Assembly: GCA_015066005.1 (NCBI GenBank)
Contig: SVPF01000001.1
Span: 44,997-108,996, forward strand
Length of the DNA stretch: 64,000 nt
From: Oscillospiraceae bacterium
GTDB taxonomy: Bacteria; Bacillota; Clostridia; Oscillospirales; Acutalibacteraceae
Direction of reading: 5' to 3'
The notes under the pieces were generated by a model. The model did not search any database, was not told where the DNA came from, and was given only the letters and a program-made list of their open reading frames with translations. Shown piece after piece: positions 18,922-27,166 of this stretch. Position 1 is the stretch's first letter, and each line of letters starts with the position of its first letter. The position numbers were made by a program, and so were the translations under genes.

Positions 18922-19983
18922 ATGAAGAAAAAGATTATTGCAGTAATTGGCTGCGGAAGAATTGCTCATAATGCACATATGCCCGCCTTTTCAAAAATGG
19001 ATAATATTCGCGTAAAATATGCCTGCGACATCATTTTAGAGAAAGCAAAAAAAATGATGGATGAATTCCCCATTATTGAATCTGTTATAGAAGATTATAA
19101 GATTGCAATTAACGACCCCGAGGTTGATGCAATTTTTATTTTAACACCCAACTACGCTCACTATACCATAACTATGGATGCTTTGCGTGCCGGTAAGCAT
19201 GTTTTTTGCGAAAAGCCTATTACTGTTAATTACGAGCTTTCCTGCAAAATGGCTGAAGAAGCAAATAAGCAAAACAAAATTTTAAATATTGGTGTTTGCA
19301 ACAGATATCAAAAATCGGTTGAAATGTTAGAACAAATGAACCGCGAAGGTAAATTCGGTAATATTTACCATGTTTACTGCTCCTTCCGTTCCTTCCGTTC
19401 AATCCCGGGTCTTGGCGGTGCATTTACCACTAAAGAACAGTCAGGCGGCGGCGTACTTATTGACTGGGGTATACACTTCCTTGACTTGATTTTATACATT
19501 TTAGGCGGTGCAAAGCTAAACAATGTAACCTGTGATGCTTACTGTGAAATGGCAAAGGATATGTCATCTTATAAATACAAGTTTATGTGGGCCGAAGATA
19601 CTGCTGATATTAAAAACGGCACTAACGATGTTGATGACTTTATCAGCGGATACATTCGCACTGACAAGGCAAGCATTTCGTTTAACGGTGCTTGGGCACA
19701 AAACATTGATAAAGATGAAATGTTTATAGATTTTCTTGGCGACAAGTGCGGCGCACGCCTTACATATTGCGGAAAATTTGAACTATATGACGGTTCCACA
19801 CTTGAAACCATTAACCCCGAATATGACATTCCTGATATGTACCTTTGCGAAGATGAGGCATTTATTGAATCTATCACCACAGGTGAAAAGAACCGCAACC
19901 ATATTGACAACATTCTTGAAAGCGCGAAGCTTCTTGATGCACTTTATGCATCATCTGAGAAGAAGGGAGAAGTTGTGTTTTAA
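18922..19983 (+). CDS. Gfo/Idh/MocA-family oxidoreductase
   Basis: The protein has 353 residues. An N-terminal Rossmann fold binds NAD(P) (VIGCGRIAHNAHMPAF). EKP at HVFCEKPITVN is the family's conserved catalytic/cofactor motif, and GGVLIDWGIHFLDLILYILGG is the usual C-terminal domain signature with the catalytic His. Family members oxidise or reduce sugars, inositols or their derivatives. GGAGG lies 8 nt before ATG. It is followed after 2 nt by a second, shorter relative; such pairs often act on one sugar pathway. Confidence 0.93.
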   Translation: MKKKIIAVIGCGRIAHNAHMPAFSKMDNIRVKYACDIILEKAKKMMDEFPIIESVIEDYKIAINDPEVDAIFILTPNYAHYTITMDALRAGKHVFCEKPITVNYELSCKMAEEANKQNKILNIGVCNRYQKSVEMLEQMNREGKFGNIYHVYCSFRSFRSIPGLGGAFTTKEQSGGGVLIDWGIHFLDLILYILGGAKLNNVTCDAYCEMAKDMSSYKYKFMWAEDTADIKNGTNDVDDFISGYIRTDKASISFNGAWAQNIDKDEMFIDFLGDKCGARLTYCGKFELYDGSTLETINPEYDIPDMYLCEDEAFIESITTGEKNRNHIDNILESAKLLDALYASSEKKGEVVF

Positions 19984-19985
19984 TT

Positions 19986-20837
19986 ATGAAAACTATAGGT
20001 TTTGTTGATTATTACTTAAGCGAGTGGCATGCAAACAATTATCCTGCGTGGATAAAACAAGCAAATTCTGAGCTCGCAACCGATTATCAGGTTAAATATG
20101 CTTGGGCAGAAAAAGATATTTCACCTGTAGATGGCGTTAGTACTGATGAATGGTGCAAAAATATGGGCACAATTCGTTGTGAATCTATTGAAGAGCTTTG
20201 TGAAAAATGCGATACAATAGTAATTTTGTCACCCTCTAACCCTGAAAAACATTTAGAATATGCAAAAAAGGTCTTACCCTTCAAAAAGCCAACTTATATA
20301 GACAAGCCCTTTGCCGACACGAAGGAAAGCGCAAACGAAATATTTGCAATTGCCGAAAAATACGGCACCCCTTTCTTCAGCACTTCAGCACTTCGCTACG
20401 CAACCGAATTAGATTTCATAAAAGAATGTACCGCAATTACAACCTTGGGCGGCGGTTCAAATTTAGAAGAATATATAATCCATCAAGCAGAAATGGTTGT
20501 CAAAAAACTTGGTATTGGTGCAAAATGCATTAAAGCGCAGGCAATTAGCCAATCACAGTATTTTTTCACAATAAAATACACCGATAACCGCATGGCAGGT
20601 ATGCACTTTGTCAAAGGCGGTGCCCCATTTGTAATTACTCTTTCTCCCGACGATACAAGCGACGCCCTTCACAAAAATATTACATCCGACTTCTTCTACA
20701 TTTTAATAAAGGATATTATTAAATTCTTTGAAGAAAAGATGCCAAGCTTTAACACACAGGAAACCTTGGAAGTAAATAAAATTCTTGTATCAGCGGTTAA
20801 GGCTAAATCCGCCTTAGATGAGTGGATAGAAATTTAA
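19986..20837 (+). CDS. Divergent Gfo/Idh/MocA-like oxidoreductase
   Basis: The protein has 283 residues, shorter than the family norm of about 340. It begins with a Rossmann-like start (MKTIGFVDYYLSEWHANNY) lacking a clear GxGxxG. YIDKPFADTKESANEIF corresponds to the EKP region, with Asp instead of Glu. The C-terminal domain is shortened. It starts 2 nt after the preceding oxidoreductase stop, so the two are translationally coupled. It could be an active dehydrogenase with altered specificity or a partner subunit. Confidence 0.75.
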   Translation: MKTIGFVDYYLSEWHANNYPAWIKQANSELATDYQVKYAWAEKDISPVDGVSTDEWCKNMGTIRCESIEELCEKCDTIVILSPSNPEKHLEYAKKVLPFKKPTYIDKPFADTKESANEIFAIAEKYGTPFFSTSALRYATELDFIKECTAITTLGGGSNLEEYIIHQAEMVVKKLGIGAKCIKAQAISQSQYFFTIKYTDNRMAGMHFVKGGAPFVITLSPDDTSDALHKNITSDFFYILIKDIIKFFEEKMPSFNTQETLEVNKILVSAVKAKSALDEWIEI

Positions 20838-20852
20838 AATAGTATAGTAAAA

Positions 20853-20901
20853 ACTCGGCCAAAATGCGATTTAATCGCGCTTTAGCCGAGTTTAATTTTT
20901 T
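20853..20901 (+). terminator. Rho-independent terminator after oxidoreductase pair
   Basis: ACTCGGC...GCCGAGT stem enclosing a GCGAT/AATCGC stem, then a T-rich tract. Confidence 0.85.
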
Positions 20902-20929
20902 TGTATGCTTCCGTTTTTATACCGAAAGG

Positions 20930-21423
20930 TCAATTATATCGTTTATAAAAATACCTGTAAATTTTTTCTACACCAAAACGCTTGGCGAACATATCACACT
21001 TGCACAAAAATAAATAATAAATATTTTTTCCGCAGTGGTGCAGGGTTTCAAAATTTCCCCCTGCCCTTTTGATATTATTAAATCCGCACTATCGATTAAA
21101 ATTTTCGCATCATTTGAAATTTTATTCAAAGCCGTTCCCGCAACCGAAGTACCGTTATGTGTTACTGTTACCAATTTATCCAATCCCACCTGCTCGGCAT
21201 CATTCATTGTGCAATCATTAAGTACAGGCTTACCGCGTACAATAACATTGATTTTGGCCTTATTATTAAGCTTTAAAATTTGTTTTATAAGCAATTTATC
21301 AAGCACAATTTCAGGCGCGCTCATACTTATATTGGCATTTCCGATAATTTTCAATATTCCCTGTACATATTCTAACCTTTTATCGTAAGAAAGGTCGTTT
21401 GGAATATTTTTTAAAATGCTTAT
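20930..21423 (-). pseudogene. Broken DUF89 (ARMT1-like) phosphatase gene
   Basis: A C-terminal DUF89 piece is recognisable: IVRGKPVLNDCTMNDAEQVG and ADLIISKGQG are family signatures. After KGQG the listed ORF runs into nonsense. Shifting the frame restores the family ending (NFETLHHCGKNIYYLFLC, then KCDMF), reading to a stop at 20930. So there is one frameshift. Upstream, the in-frame sequence opens only at 21423 after a stop, so the N-terminal part of the roughly 280-residue family is gone, and the usual DNAGE-type motif reads MSAPE. Intact relatives are metal-dependent damage-control phosphatases. This copy is probably dead. Confidence 0.8.
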
Positions 21424-21611
21424 TTAAAAGAAAATACGGTGTCACCCCGAAGGAATTCAGAAAAAGGAATAATGGTGATAATTTGTAAAATGAGATTTTT
21501 TTACACCCTTAATATGTCAACCGCAATAAAGTATAAGTTACATTAAAAAAGCCGTCTTTCTGTTTTTATGCATTTGAACATTCAAAACAAACAAAAACAA
21601 TATTTAATTAC

Positions 21612-21640
21612 TTGTACAAAAGTATCGTTTGTGATATAAT
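21612..21640 (+). promoter_or_regulatory. Promoter for ychF
   Basis: TTGTAC, 17 bp, TATAAT, followed by a leader of about 55 nt and GGAGAAG before the ychF ATG. Confidence 0.7.
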
Positions 21641-21703
21641 TAAAATTTAGTGAAATATTTATTTGAAATACATTTAGTTTTAACAATAAAGGAGAAGTAA
21701 AAA

Positions 21704-22804
21704 ATGAAACTAGGTATGGTAGGTTTGCCAAACGTTGGTAAATCAACACTTTTTAATGCAATTACAAACGCAGGTGCGCAATCAGCCAACTACCCCTTCT
21801 GCACTATTGAGCCAAACGTTGGTATGGTTAGCGTGCCCGATGAACGTCTTGAAAAATTGGCCGAAATTTATAAACCTAACAAATTCACCCCCGCTGTTAT
21901 TGAATTTGTTGACATTGCGGGTCTTGTAAAGGGCGCTTCAAAGGGTGAGGGCCTTGGCAACAAATTTCTTTCAAACATTCGTGAGGTTGATGCCATTGTT
22001 CACGTTGTTCGTTGCTTTGAAAGCGATGATATTATTCACGTTGAAGGATCTGTCAACCCCGCGCGCGACATTGAAACCATTAATTTAGAGCTTGTTTTTT
22101 CCGATATAGAAATGGTTACCCGCCGTTTAGATAAAGCCACAAAGGCTTTAAAGGGTGACAAAAAAATGCAGGGCGAGGTTGACTTTTTAAAGCGCCTTTT
22201 AGAGCATTTGGAAAACGGACAGCCTGCAAGAAGCATTGAAATTACTGACGAAAGCGAACAGGAAATTATTAACACAACTGCGCTTTTATCGGCAAAGCCC
22301 GTTATCTACGCCTGCAACATGAGCGAGGATGATTTCATAAACGGAATTGACAGTAATAAAAATTACCAAACGGTAAAAACTATTGCTGAAAGCGAAAAGG
22401 CTGAAATTTTACCCATTTGCGCCGCCCTTGAAGCCGAAATTTCGGGTCTTTCTGACGAAGAAAAGGTAATGTTTTTGGAGGAGCTTGGACTCGAGCGCAG
22501 CGGTCTTGACCGTATGATTCAAAAATGCTATGCTCTTTTAGGTCTTATTTCCTACCTTACCGCCGGCAAGGATGAGGTTCGTGCCTGGACAATTACCGTC
22601 GGTACTAAAGCGCCTCAGGCCGCAGGTAAAATTCATACCGACTTTGAACGCGGCTTTATTCGTGCCGAGGTTATTAACTTTACCGAATTTATGGAATGTA
22701 ATGGTAATATGGTTACAGCCAAAGAAAAAGGCTTGGTTAGAAGTGAAGGCAAGGAATATATAATGAAAGATGGCGACATTGTTCTTTTCCGCTTTAATGT
22801 TTAA
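21704..22804 (+). CDS. ychF: Redox-regulated ATPase YchF (OLA1 family)
   Basis: The protein has 366 residues, the usual length. The P-loop ([15 protein letters not shown]), [20 protein letters not shown] switch region and C-terminal TGS-like domain ([20 protein letters not shown]) are all present. YchF is a cytosolic P-loop protein that prefers ATP over GTP and associates with ribosomes. It has its own promoter and AGGAGAAG ribosome site. The zinc metallopeptidase follows 14 nt downstream. Confidence 0.97.
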   Translation: MKLGMVGLPNVGKSTLFNAITNAGAQSANYPFCTIEPNVGMVSVPDERLEKLAEIYKPNKFTPAVIEFVDIAGLVKGASKGEGLGNKFLSNIREVDAIVHVVRCFESDDIIHVEGSVNPARDIETINLELVFSDIEMVTRRLDKATKALKGDKKMQGEVDFLKRLLEHLENGQPARSIEITDESEQEIINTTALLSAKPVIYACNMSEDDFINGIDSNKNYQTVKTIAESEKAEILPICAALEAEISGLSDEEKVMFLEELGLERSGLDRMIQKCYALLGLISYLTAGKDEVRAWTITVGTKAPQAAGKIHTDFERGFIRAEVINFTEFMECNGNMVTAKEKGLVRSEGKEYIMKDGDIVLFRFNV

Positions 22805-22818
22805 TTCAGGAGAAAATT

Positions 22819-23511
22819 ATGCTTTTTTACTATGGCTTGGACTATTATTATTTAGTTTTGGTTTTACCCGCAATTTTGCTTATGACAATTGCGCAAATCA
22901 GGGTTAAAACCACATTTTCAAAATATTCAAATGTGCTTTGTAACATAAGCGGTGCCGAAGCCGCCCGCCGTGTGCTTAACGCCAACGGTGTAAGCGGTGT
23001 CAAAATCGAACGTGTGTCAGGCAATTTAACCGACCATTTCGACCCCAAGACCAACGTTATACGACTTTCTGATGCGGTTTATGACAGCCGCACGGTTGCT
23101 GCCGCAGGTGTTGCCGCCCACGAAGCAGGTCACGCTGTGCAGTACGCTTTGGGTTATGCGCCGATAAAAATTCGCGGCGCAATTTACCCCGTTTGCAACA
23201 TCGGTTCAAAATTGGCAATTCCCCTTGTTATGTTTGGCTTTTTGTTTAGCTTTTATTATTTGATTGATTTAGGCATCATATTTTTTGCTTTAGCGCTTTT
23301 GTTTCAGCTTGTTACTCTGCCTGTTGAATTTAACGCTTCCCGCAGGGCAATTTCGGCCTTGTCCGAATTTGGAATTTTAGCAAATGAGGATGAGGTTAAG
23401 GGTGCTAAAAAGGTGCTTTTTGCAGCTGCTATGACCTATGTAACCTCGTTTTTGGTGTCTTTAGCACAGCTTTTAAGGCTTTTGGCGCTTGCCAACCGCA
23501 GAAGAAGATAA
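22819..23511 (+). CDS. Membrane zinc metallopeptidase (YugP-like)
   Basis: The protein has 230 residues. HEAGHAVQYALGY supplies the HExxH zinc site. An N-terminal helix and two or three further membrane segments (about 125-170 and the C-terminus) anchor it. This matches the Zn_peptidase_2 / YugP family of integral membrane peptidases, whose substrates are unknown. It is read with ychF from the same promoter, with an AGGAG site 8 nt before ATG. Confidence 0.92.
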   Translation: MLFYYGLDYYYLVLVLPAILLMTIAQIRVKTTFSKYSNVLCNISGAEAARRVLNANGVSGVKIERVSGNLTDHFDPKTNVIRLSDAVYDSRTVAAAGVAAHEAGHAVQYALGYAPIKIRGAIYPVCNIGSKLAIPLVMFGFLFSFYYLIDLGIIFFALALLFQLVTLPVEFNASRRAISALSEFGILANEDEVKGAKKVLFAAAMTYVTSFLVSLAQLLRLLALANRRRR

Positions 23512-23515
23512 AATT

Positions 23516-23548
23516 AAAGCGTGACGGTTTTTCCGCCACACTTTTTTG
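23516..23548 (+). terminator. Terminator after yugP-like gene
   Basis: A GCGTG-A-CGG / CCG-C-CAC imperfect stem with a T5 loop, followed by CTTTTTTG. Confidence 0.7.
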
Positions 23549-23559
23549 TTTACCGGTTC

Positions 23560-23754
23560 AAATTGTAGTTTATCGCTTAGCCAAATTGGTTACACCTTGT
23601 AGGGACAATTCACGAATTGTCCGTAAATTACAGCTATGTACAGGCGGGCGATTCGTGAATCGCCCCTACAGATACACAATTTAATTTGTACAGTAATTAC
23701 GAATTACGCATTACAAATTACGCATTGGCCTTCGGCCCTATAAACCCCAATTTA
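23560..23754 (-). repeat. Intergenic shared-end element, copy A
   Basis: Ends AAATTGTAGTTTATCG and ATAAACCCCAATTT are imperfect inverted repeats of each other and match the ends of elements at 29031-29277 and 34834-34994, here in opposite orientation. The interior differs: it carries GGACAATTCACGAATTGTCC, then GGGCGATTCGTGAATCGCCC, and an ATTACGCATT-type tandem repeat ending GGCCTTCGGCC. No ORF is present. It lies between two convergent genes. Confidence 0.7.
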
Positions 23755-23772
23755 ATCATCTATAATTTAAAC

Positions 23773-23800
23773 AAAAACGCGCCCTGTTGGGCGCGTTTTT
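23773..23800. terminator. Bidirectional terminator
   Basis: AAAAACGCGCCC, TGTT, GGGCGCGTTTTT: a near-perfect GC stem with T- and A-runs, placed at the end of the minus-strand DUF2344 gene. Confidence 0.9.
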
Positions 23801-23801
23801 G

Positions 23802-24437
23802 CTATTCAAATTTATTTAAATTCTTATCGTAAATCATTACACGGGTAACATCGTAAAAATCGGGGGCACGACCGCAAAAATCATAAAATGCAGCCATTAC
23901 AAGCGAAGGATTTAAATTGTTTTCGTTACCTGCAGTTAAAATTAAAGTAAGTTCATTGCCACAAAGCTCTGCCTTTTTAATAAGGGGTGCTATGTCAATA
24001 TCTTTAATACCGCCCTTTTTGGTTTTCTTTTTGGTAATTATTGACTGCTGTGCAAAAAAGTCATTAACCTTTTGGGTGTCAATACTGTCAAAAGAAAGCT
24101 TAAATTCGGCAAAGGCAATTTCCTTTGTGTGCATAACACTTTCACTTGCTTTTACAAAGTGTATATCGGGTGTGGAAACGGCGTTTAAATCCTCCACAAG
24201 CTTTTCAAGTGAATAACTGTCATCGGTGATTTTAACATCAACCACTTCATAAAGTCCCACATAACCGAGAGAAAGCGGCACGGCAAAATTCATATAGGCA
24301 TGCTGATTAAAGCCTTCGGTAAACCAAACGGGAATTTTCGATTTTGCAATAAGGCGGGACATAAAACGGTTCATATCAAGGTGAGAAACAAACTTCATTC
24401 TGCCCTTTTTCTCGTAAAAAATTCTAACGCTTCTCAA
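23802..24437 (-). CDS. TIGR03936-family (DUF2344) radical-SAM-associated protein
   Basis: The protein has about 211 residues. VRIFYEKKGRMKFVSHLDMNRFMSR is the characteristic opening of the DUF2344 family, which occurs next to, or fused to, the TIGR03960 radical SAM protein. Here the two genes overlap by 14 bp. The start is probably TTG 24437, about 8 nt after GGGAGG; the track start lies deep in the upstream gene. Its function is not established; association with tRNA or rRNA modification has been suggested by context only. Confidence 0.88.
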   Translation of the reverse strand: MRSVRIFYEKKGRMKFVSHLDMNRFMSRLIAKSKIPVWFTEGFNQHAYMNFAVPLSLGYVGLYEVVDVKITDDSYSLEKLVEDLNAVSTPDIHFVKASESVMHTKEIAFAEFKLSFDSIDTQKVNDFFAQQSIITKKKTKKGGIKDIDIAPLIKKAELCGNELTLILTAGNENNLNPSLVMAAFYDFCGRAPDFYDVTRVMIYDKNLNKFE

Positions 24438-26268
24438 AGCAGACACCCTCCCCATAGCAATTTGCCCCACAAGCCGAGCATTTTTCACGGCAGTTGGGTG
24501 TGGTTTTTTCATTTAGCGCGGTTTGATGCTCGCGCACTAAAAATCCCTTTGAAACGGCATAATCAAGGTGATCCCAAGGGTTGATTTCATCATAAGCACG
24601 AAGACGGGAAGAATAAAAATCGGGGTCGAGGTTACACTCATTAAACGCTTCGTTCCATTTTTCTAAATCAAAGCATTCGCTCCAGCTATCAAACTTACAG
24701 CCTTTTTTAAAGGCGGCCTCAAGCACAGCGCCTAAACGGCGGTCACCTCTGGCAAAAGCGCCTTCCAAAAAGCTTGTTGAAGAATCGTGCATGCTCAAAT
24801 CAATTTTGCGGGTTGTAATGCAGGATTTTAAGAATGCCTGCTTTCTTTCCATTTCCTCTTTACTGATTTGCGGCTCAAACTGAAAAGGTGTAAAGGGCTT
24901 TGGCACAAAAACCGCAACACTTAAGGATACCGAAACCGACTTACCCTTGGGTCTATTTGGCATAGCATAATACATATCCACAATTTTTTGACCCAAGTCG
25001 GCAATTCCCTTTAAGTCCTCATCCGTTTCGGTGGGAAGACCCATCATAAAGTAAAGCTTAACAGAGGTATGTCCACCCGCAAAGGCAATTTTACAGGTAG
25101 ACAAAATTTCTTCTTCGGTAACGTTTTTGTTTATAACGTCACGAAGGCGCTGTGTACCTGCTTCGGGCGCAAAGGTTAAACCGCTTTTACGAATGTGACT
25201 GATTTTTTCAAGCAATTCTTCCGAAAAATTATCAATACGAAGCGATGGCAAAGCAAGGCTTATGTGGTTTTGCTGTGTCCAGTCAAGCATTTCATTTAAC
25301 AGTGGCTCGAGTTCGGTATAGTCACTGCTGCTGAGCGATGAAATTGAAATTTCGTCGTAACCAGTATTCTCGCAAAGGCAATTTGCCTGACGGTTTATAA
25401 CCTCGGCTGATTTTTCACGCACAGGGCGGTAAATAAAGCCTGCCTGACAAAAACGGCAGCCACGAATACAACCGCGGAAAATTTCCTGCACGGCACGGTC
25501 GTGCACAATTTGAATAAAGGGTACAACAAAATTTTCGGGGTAGTGACAAGTGTTTAAATCCTTAATAATACGCTTTTTAATTACTGCAGGGGCATTTCCC
25601 TTAGGAGTAACCGCCTTAACGGTACCGTCAGCATTATATGAAACATCGTAAAGCGAAGGCACATAAACACCTTCAATTTGAGCTGCTTCCTTCAAAAATT
25701 CGGTTTTAGTGCTGCCAAAGGCTTTATGCTTTTTATAAAGGTCAATAACCTCTAAATCGACCTCTTCACCCTCGCCTAAAAAGAAAATATCTACAAAATC
25801 GGCCAAGGGTTCGGCGTTACAAACGCAAGGACCGCCTGCAACCACCAAGGGCGATAAATCCTTACGGTCGGCGCTTTTTAAGGGCACACCTGCCAAATCA
25901 AGCATATTAAGCACATTTGTGTAAGACATTTCGTACTGAAGCGTAAAACCGATAAAATCAAAATCTTTAATAGGGTCGCGGCTTTCAAGGGCAAAAAGCG
26001 GAATATTATTTTCACGCATAACCTCTTCAAAATCAAGCCATGGCGCAAAAACACGCTCGCACCAAATATCTTCCCTTGCGTTAAACTGCGAATATAAAAT
26101 TTTCATACCAAGGTGTGACATACCGATTTCGTAAGTATCGGGAAAGCAAAACGCAAAACGCACGTCCACCTTATTTTTATCCTTAATAACGCTGTTTATT
26201 TCCCCGCCCGAATATCTACCGGGCTTTTGAACGGTTAAAAGCAGTCTTTCAAATTCCTTATTATTCAT
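24424..26268 (-). CDS. TIGR03960-family B12-binding-type radical SAM protein
   Basis: The protein has 614 residues. The 4Fe-4S radical-SAM site is GCIRGCRFCQAGF (CxxxCxxC). The N-terminal part (about 1-230) resembles a B12-binding-like fold preceding the SAM core. The C-terminus ends with a Cys cluster (CREKCSACGANC), perhaps a second metal site. The family is widespread in Firmicutes, with the DUF2344 partner following. The reaction catalysed is unknown. A probable promoter lies just upstream at 26298-26326. Confidence 0.92.
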   Translation of the reverse strand: MNNKEFERLLLTVQKPGRYSGGEINSVIKDKNKVDVRFAFCFPDTYEIGMSHLGMKILYSQFNAREDIWCERVFAPWLDFEEVMRENNIPLFALESRDPIKDFDFIGFTLQYEMSYTNVLNMLDLAGVPLKSADRKDLSPLVVAGGPCVCNAEPLADFVDIFFLGEGEEVDLEVIDLYKKHKAFGSTKTEFLKEAAQIEGVYVPSLYDVSYNADGTVKAVTPKGNAPAVIKKRIIKDLNTCHYPENFVVPFIQIVHDRAVQEIFRGCIRGCRFCQAGFIYRPVREKSAEVINRQANCLCENTGYDEISISSLSSSDYTELEPLLNEMLDWTQQNHISLALPSLRIDNFSEELLEKISHIRKSGLTFAPEAGTQRLRDVINKNVTEEEILSTCKIAFAGGHTSVKLYFMMGLPTETDEDLKGIADLGQKIVDMYYAMPNRPKGKSVSVSLSVAVFVPKPFTPFQFEPQISKEEMERKQAFLKSCITTRKIDLSMHDSSTSFLEGAFARGDRRLGAVLEAAFKKGCKFDSWSECFDLEKWNEAFNECNLDPDFYSSRLRAYDEINPWDHLDYAVSKGFLVREHQTALNEKTTPNCREKCSACGANCYGEGVCFEKR

Positions 26269-26297
26269 TAAATCTACTCCAATAGGTTAATAAATCT

Positions 26298-26326
26298 ATG
26301 ATACAATAATTTTCCTTTTCTTTCAA
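26298..26326 (-). promoter_or_regulatory. Candidate promoter for radical-SAM pair
   Basis: On the minus strand TTGAAA, 17 bp, TATCAT, about 30 bp before the ATG. The -35 box touches the stop codon of the M50 peptidase gene. Confidence 0.45.
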
Positions 26327-26920
26327 CTAAAATTTCATTAAAGCCATTACAAAAAGGTAAATTGCCACAATAAAAAATGAAATATTAAATTTATGGCGAA
26401 ACGCCAAGGTTACTGCCACAAAAATTACCGCTACCGCCAAAATTAAGGTGATTAACCGCATAATAAGCGCGGCCTTGTCCTCGCCCCAAAATTTACAAAT
26501 TAAGGTATATAAAATCGTACCGCCGTCAAGTCCCCTAACGGGCAACAAATTAAAGCACCCGATTATTAGATTCAAAAGTGAATAATACAGCACTGTTAAA
26601 TTTCCAAAAGCGGCATAATTAAAATAAAGGCAGGCCGAAAGTATTAAATTTGCCGCAGGGCCCGCTACCGCAATTAAAACATCGTTTTTAGGTGAAAAAG
26701 AAAACCTTTTGTTTATTTGAACGCTTGCGGGTATTAGCCGAATGGACAATGGAGCCGAGTCCTGTACCCACATAACAAATAGATGCGCCGCTTCGTGTAC
26801 TATAACTGCAAAAAGGGTTGGTAGCATATAGCCTGTACGGTCGGTTGCGAGCATTAAGGTTATTGCCGCCATAAAGAAAAAAGAAATATATATTTTAGTA
26901 CCCAAAAAATTAAATTTCAC
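26327..26920 (-). CDS. Site-2-type M50 membrane metallopeptidase (SpoIVFB-like)
   Basis: The protein has 197 residues with about five membrane segments. HEAAHLFVM is the HExxH zinc motif and NLLPVRGLDGGTIL contains the second metal ligand (NxxPxxxLDGG type), together defining intramembrane site-2 proteases. In spore formers, SpoIVFB of this family activates sigma-K. Whether this organism sporulates is not shown here. GTG 26920 overlaps the stop of a small membrane protein gene, probably its partner. Confidence 0.88.
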   Translation of the reverse strand: MKFNFLGTKIYISFFFMAAITLMLATDRTGYMLPTLFAVIVHEAAHLFVMWVQDSAPLSIRLIPASVQINKRFSFSPKNDVLIAVAGPAANLILSACLYFNYAAFGNLTVLYYSLLNLIIGCFNLLPVRGLDGGTILYTLICKFWGEDKAALIMRLITLILAVAVIFVAVTLAFRHKFNISFFIVAIYLFVMALMKF

Positions 26921-27093
26921 TTTATCACCTCGTAAATGCTAGTGTCAGTCATTACATTTTCAAAATACCAATTTGAAAACTGCTTATAGGCTTTCCCAAA
27001 CCCGAACTTTAAAACCAAAACACTTATTAAGACAATTAAAGACACTATGCCTTGAATTATTAACACCTTTATAAAGCTGTCCCAAAATTTCAA
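26917..27093 (-). CDS. Small single-pass membrane protein upstream of M50 peptidase
   Basis: This 58-codon ORF is too short for the track: TTG 27093 with AAGGTGA about 6 nt upstream, ending in a GTGA overlap with the M50 gene. The sequence has one strongly hydrophobic helix (FIKVLIIQGIVSLIVLISVL) and a short outside or inside tail ending TDTSIYEVIK. Its position matches that of SpoIVFA-type inhibitors or scaffolds in front of SpoIVFB, though it is much shorter and lacks an M23 domain. Translational coupling suggests a partner of the peptidase. Confidence 0.6.
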   Translation of the reverse strand: MKFWDSFIKVLIIQGIVSLIVLISVLVLKFGFGKAYKQFSNWYFENVMTDTSIYEVIK

Positions 27094-27103
27094 TTAAATC
27101 ACC

Positions 27104-27132
27104 TTGTGGAAATTGGTTTTGTATGTTATACT
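27104..27132 (+). promoter_or_regulatory. Promoter for ygiQ
   Basis: TTGTGG, 17 bp, TATACT, then a 35-nt leader with GAGGGGG before the ATG. Confidence 0.65.
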
Positions 27133-27166
27133 CTTAATAAAGTATAGAAAGCCGAGGGGGGATATT

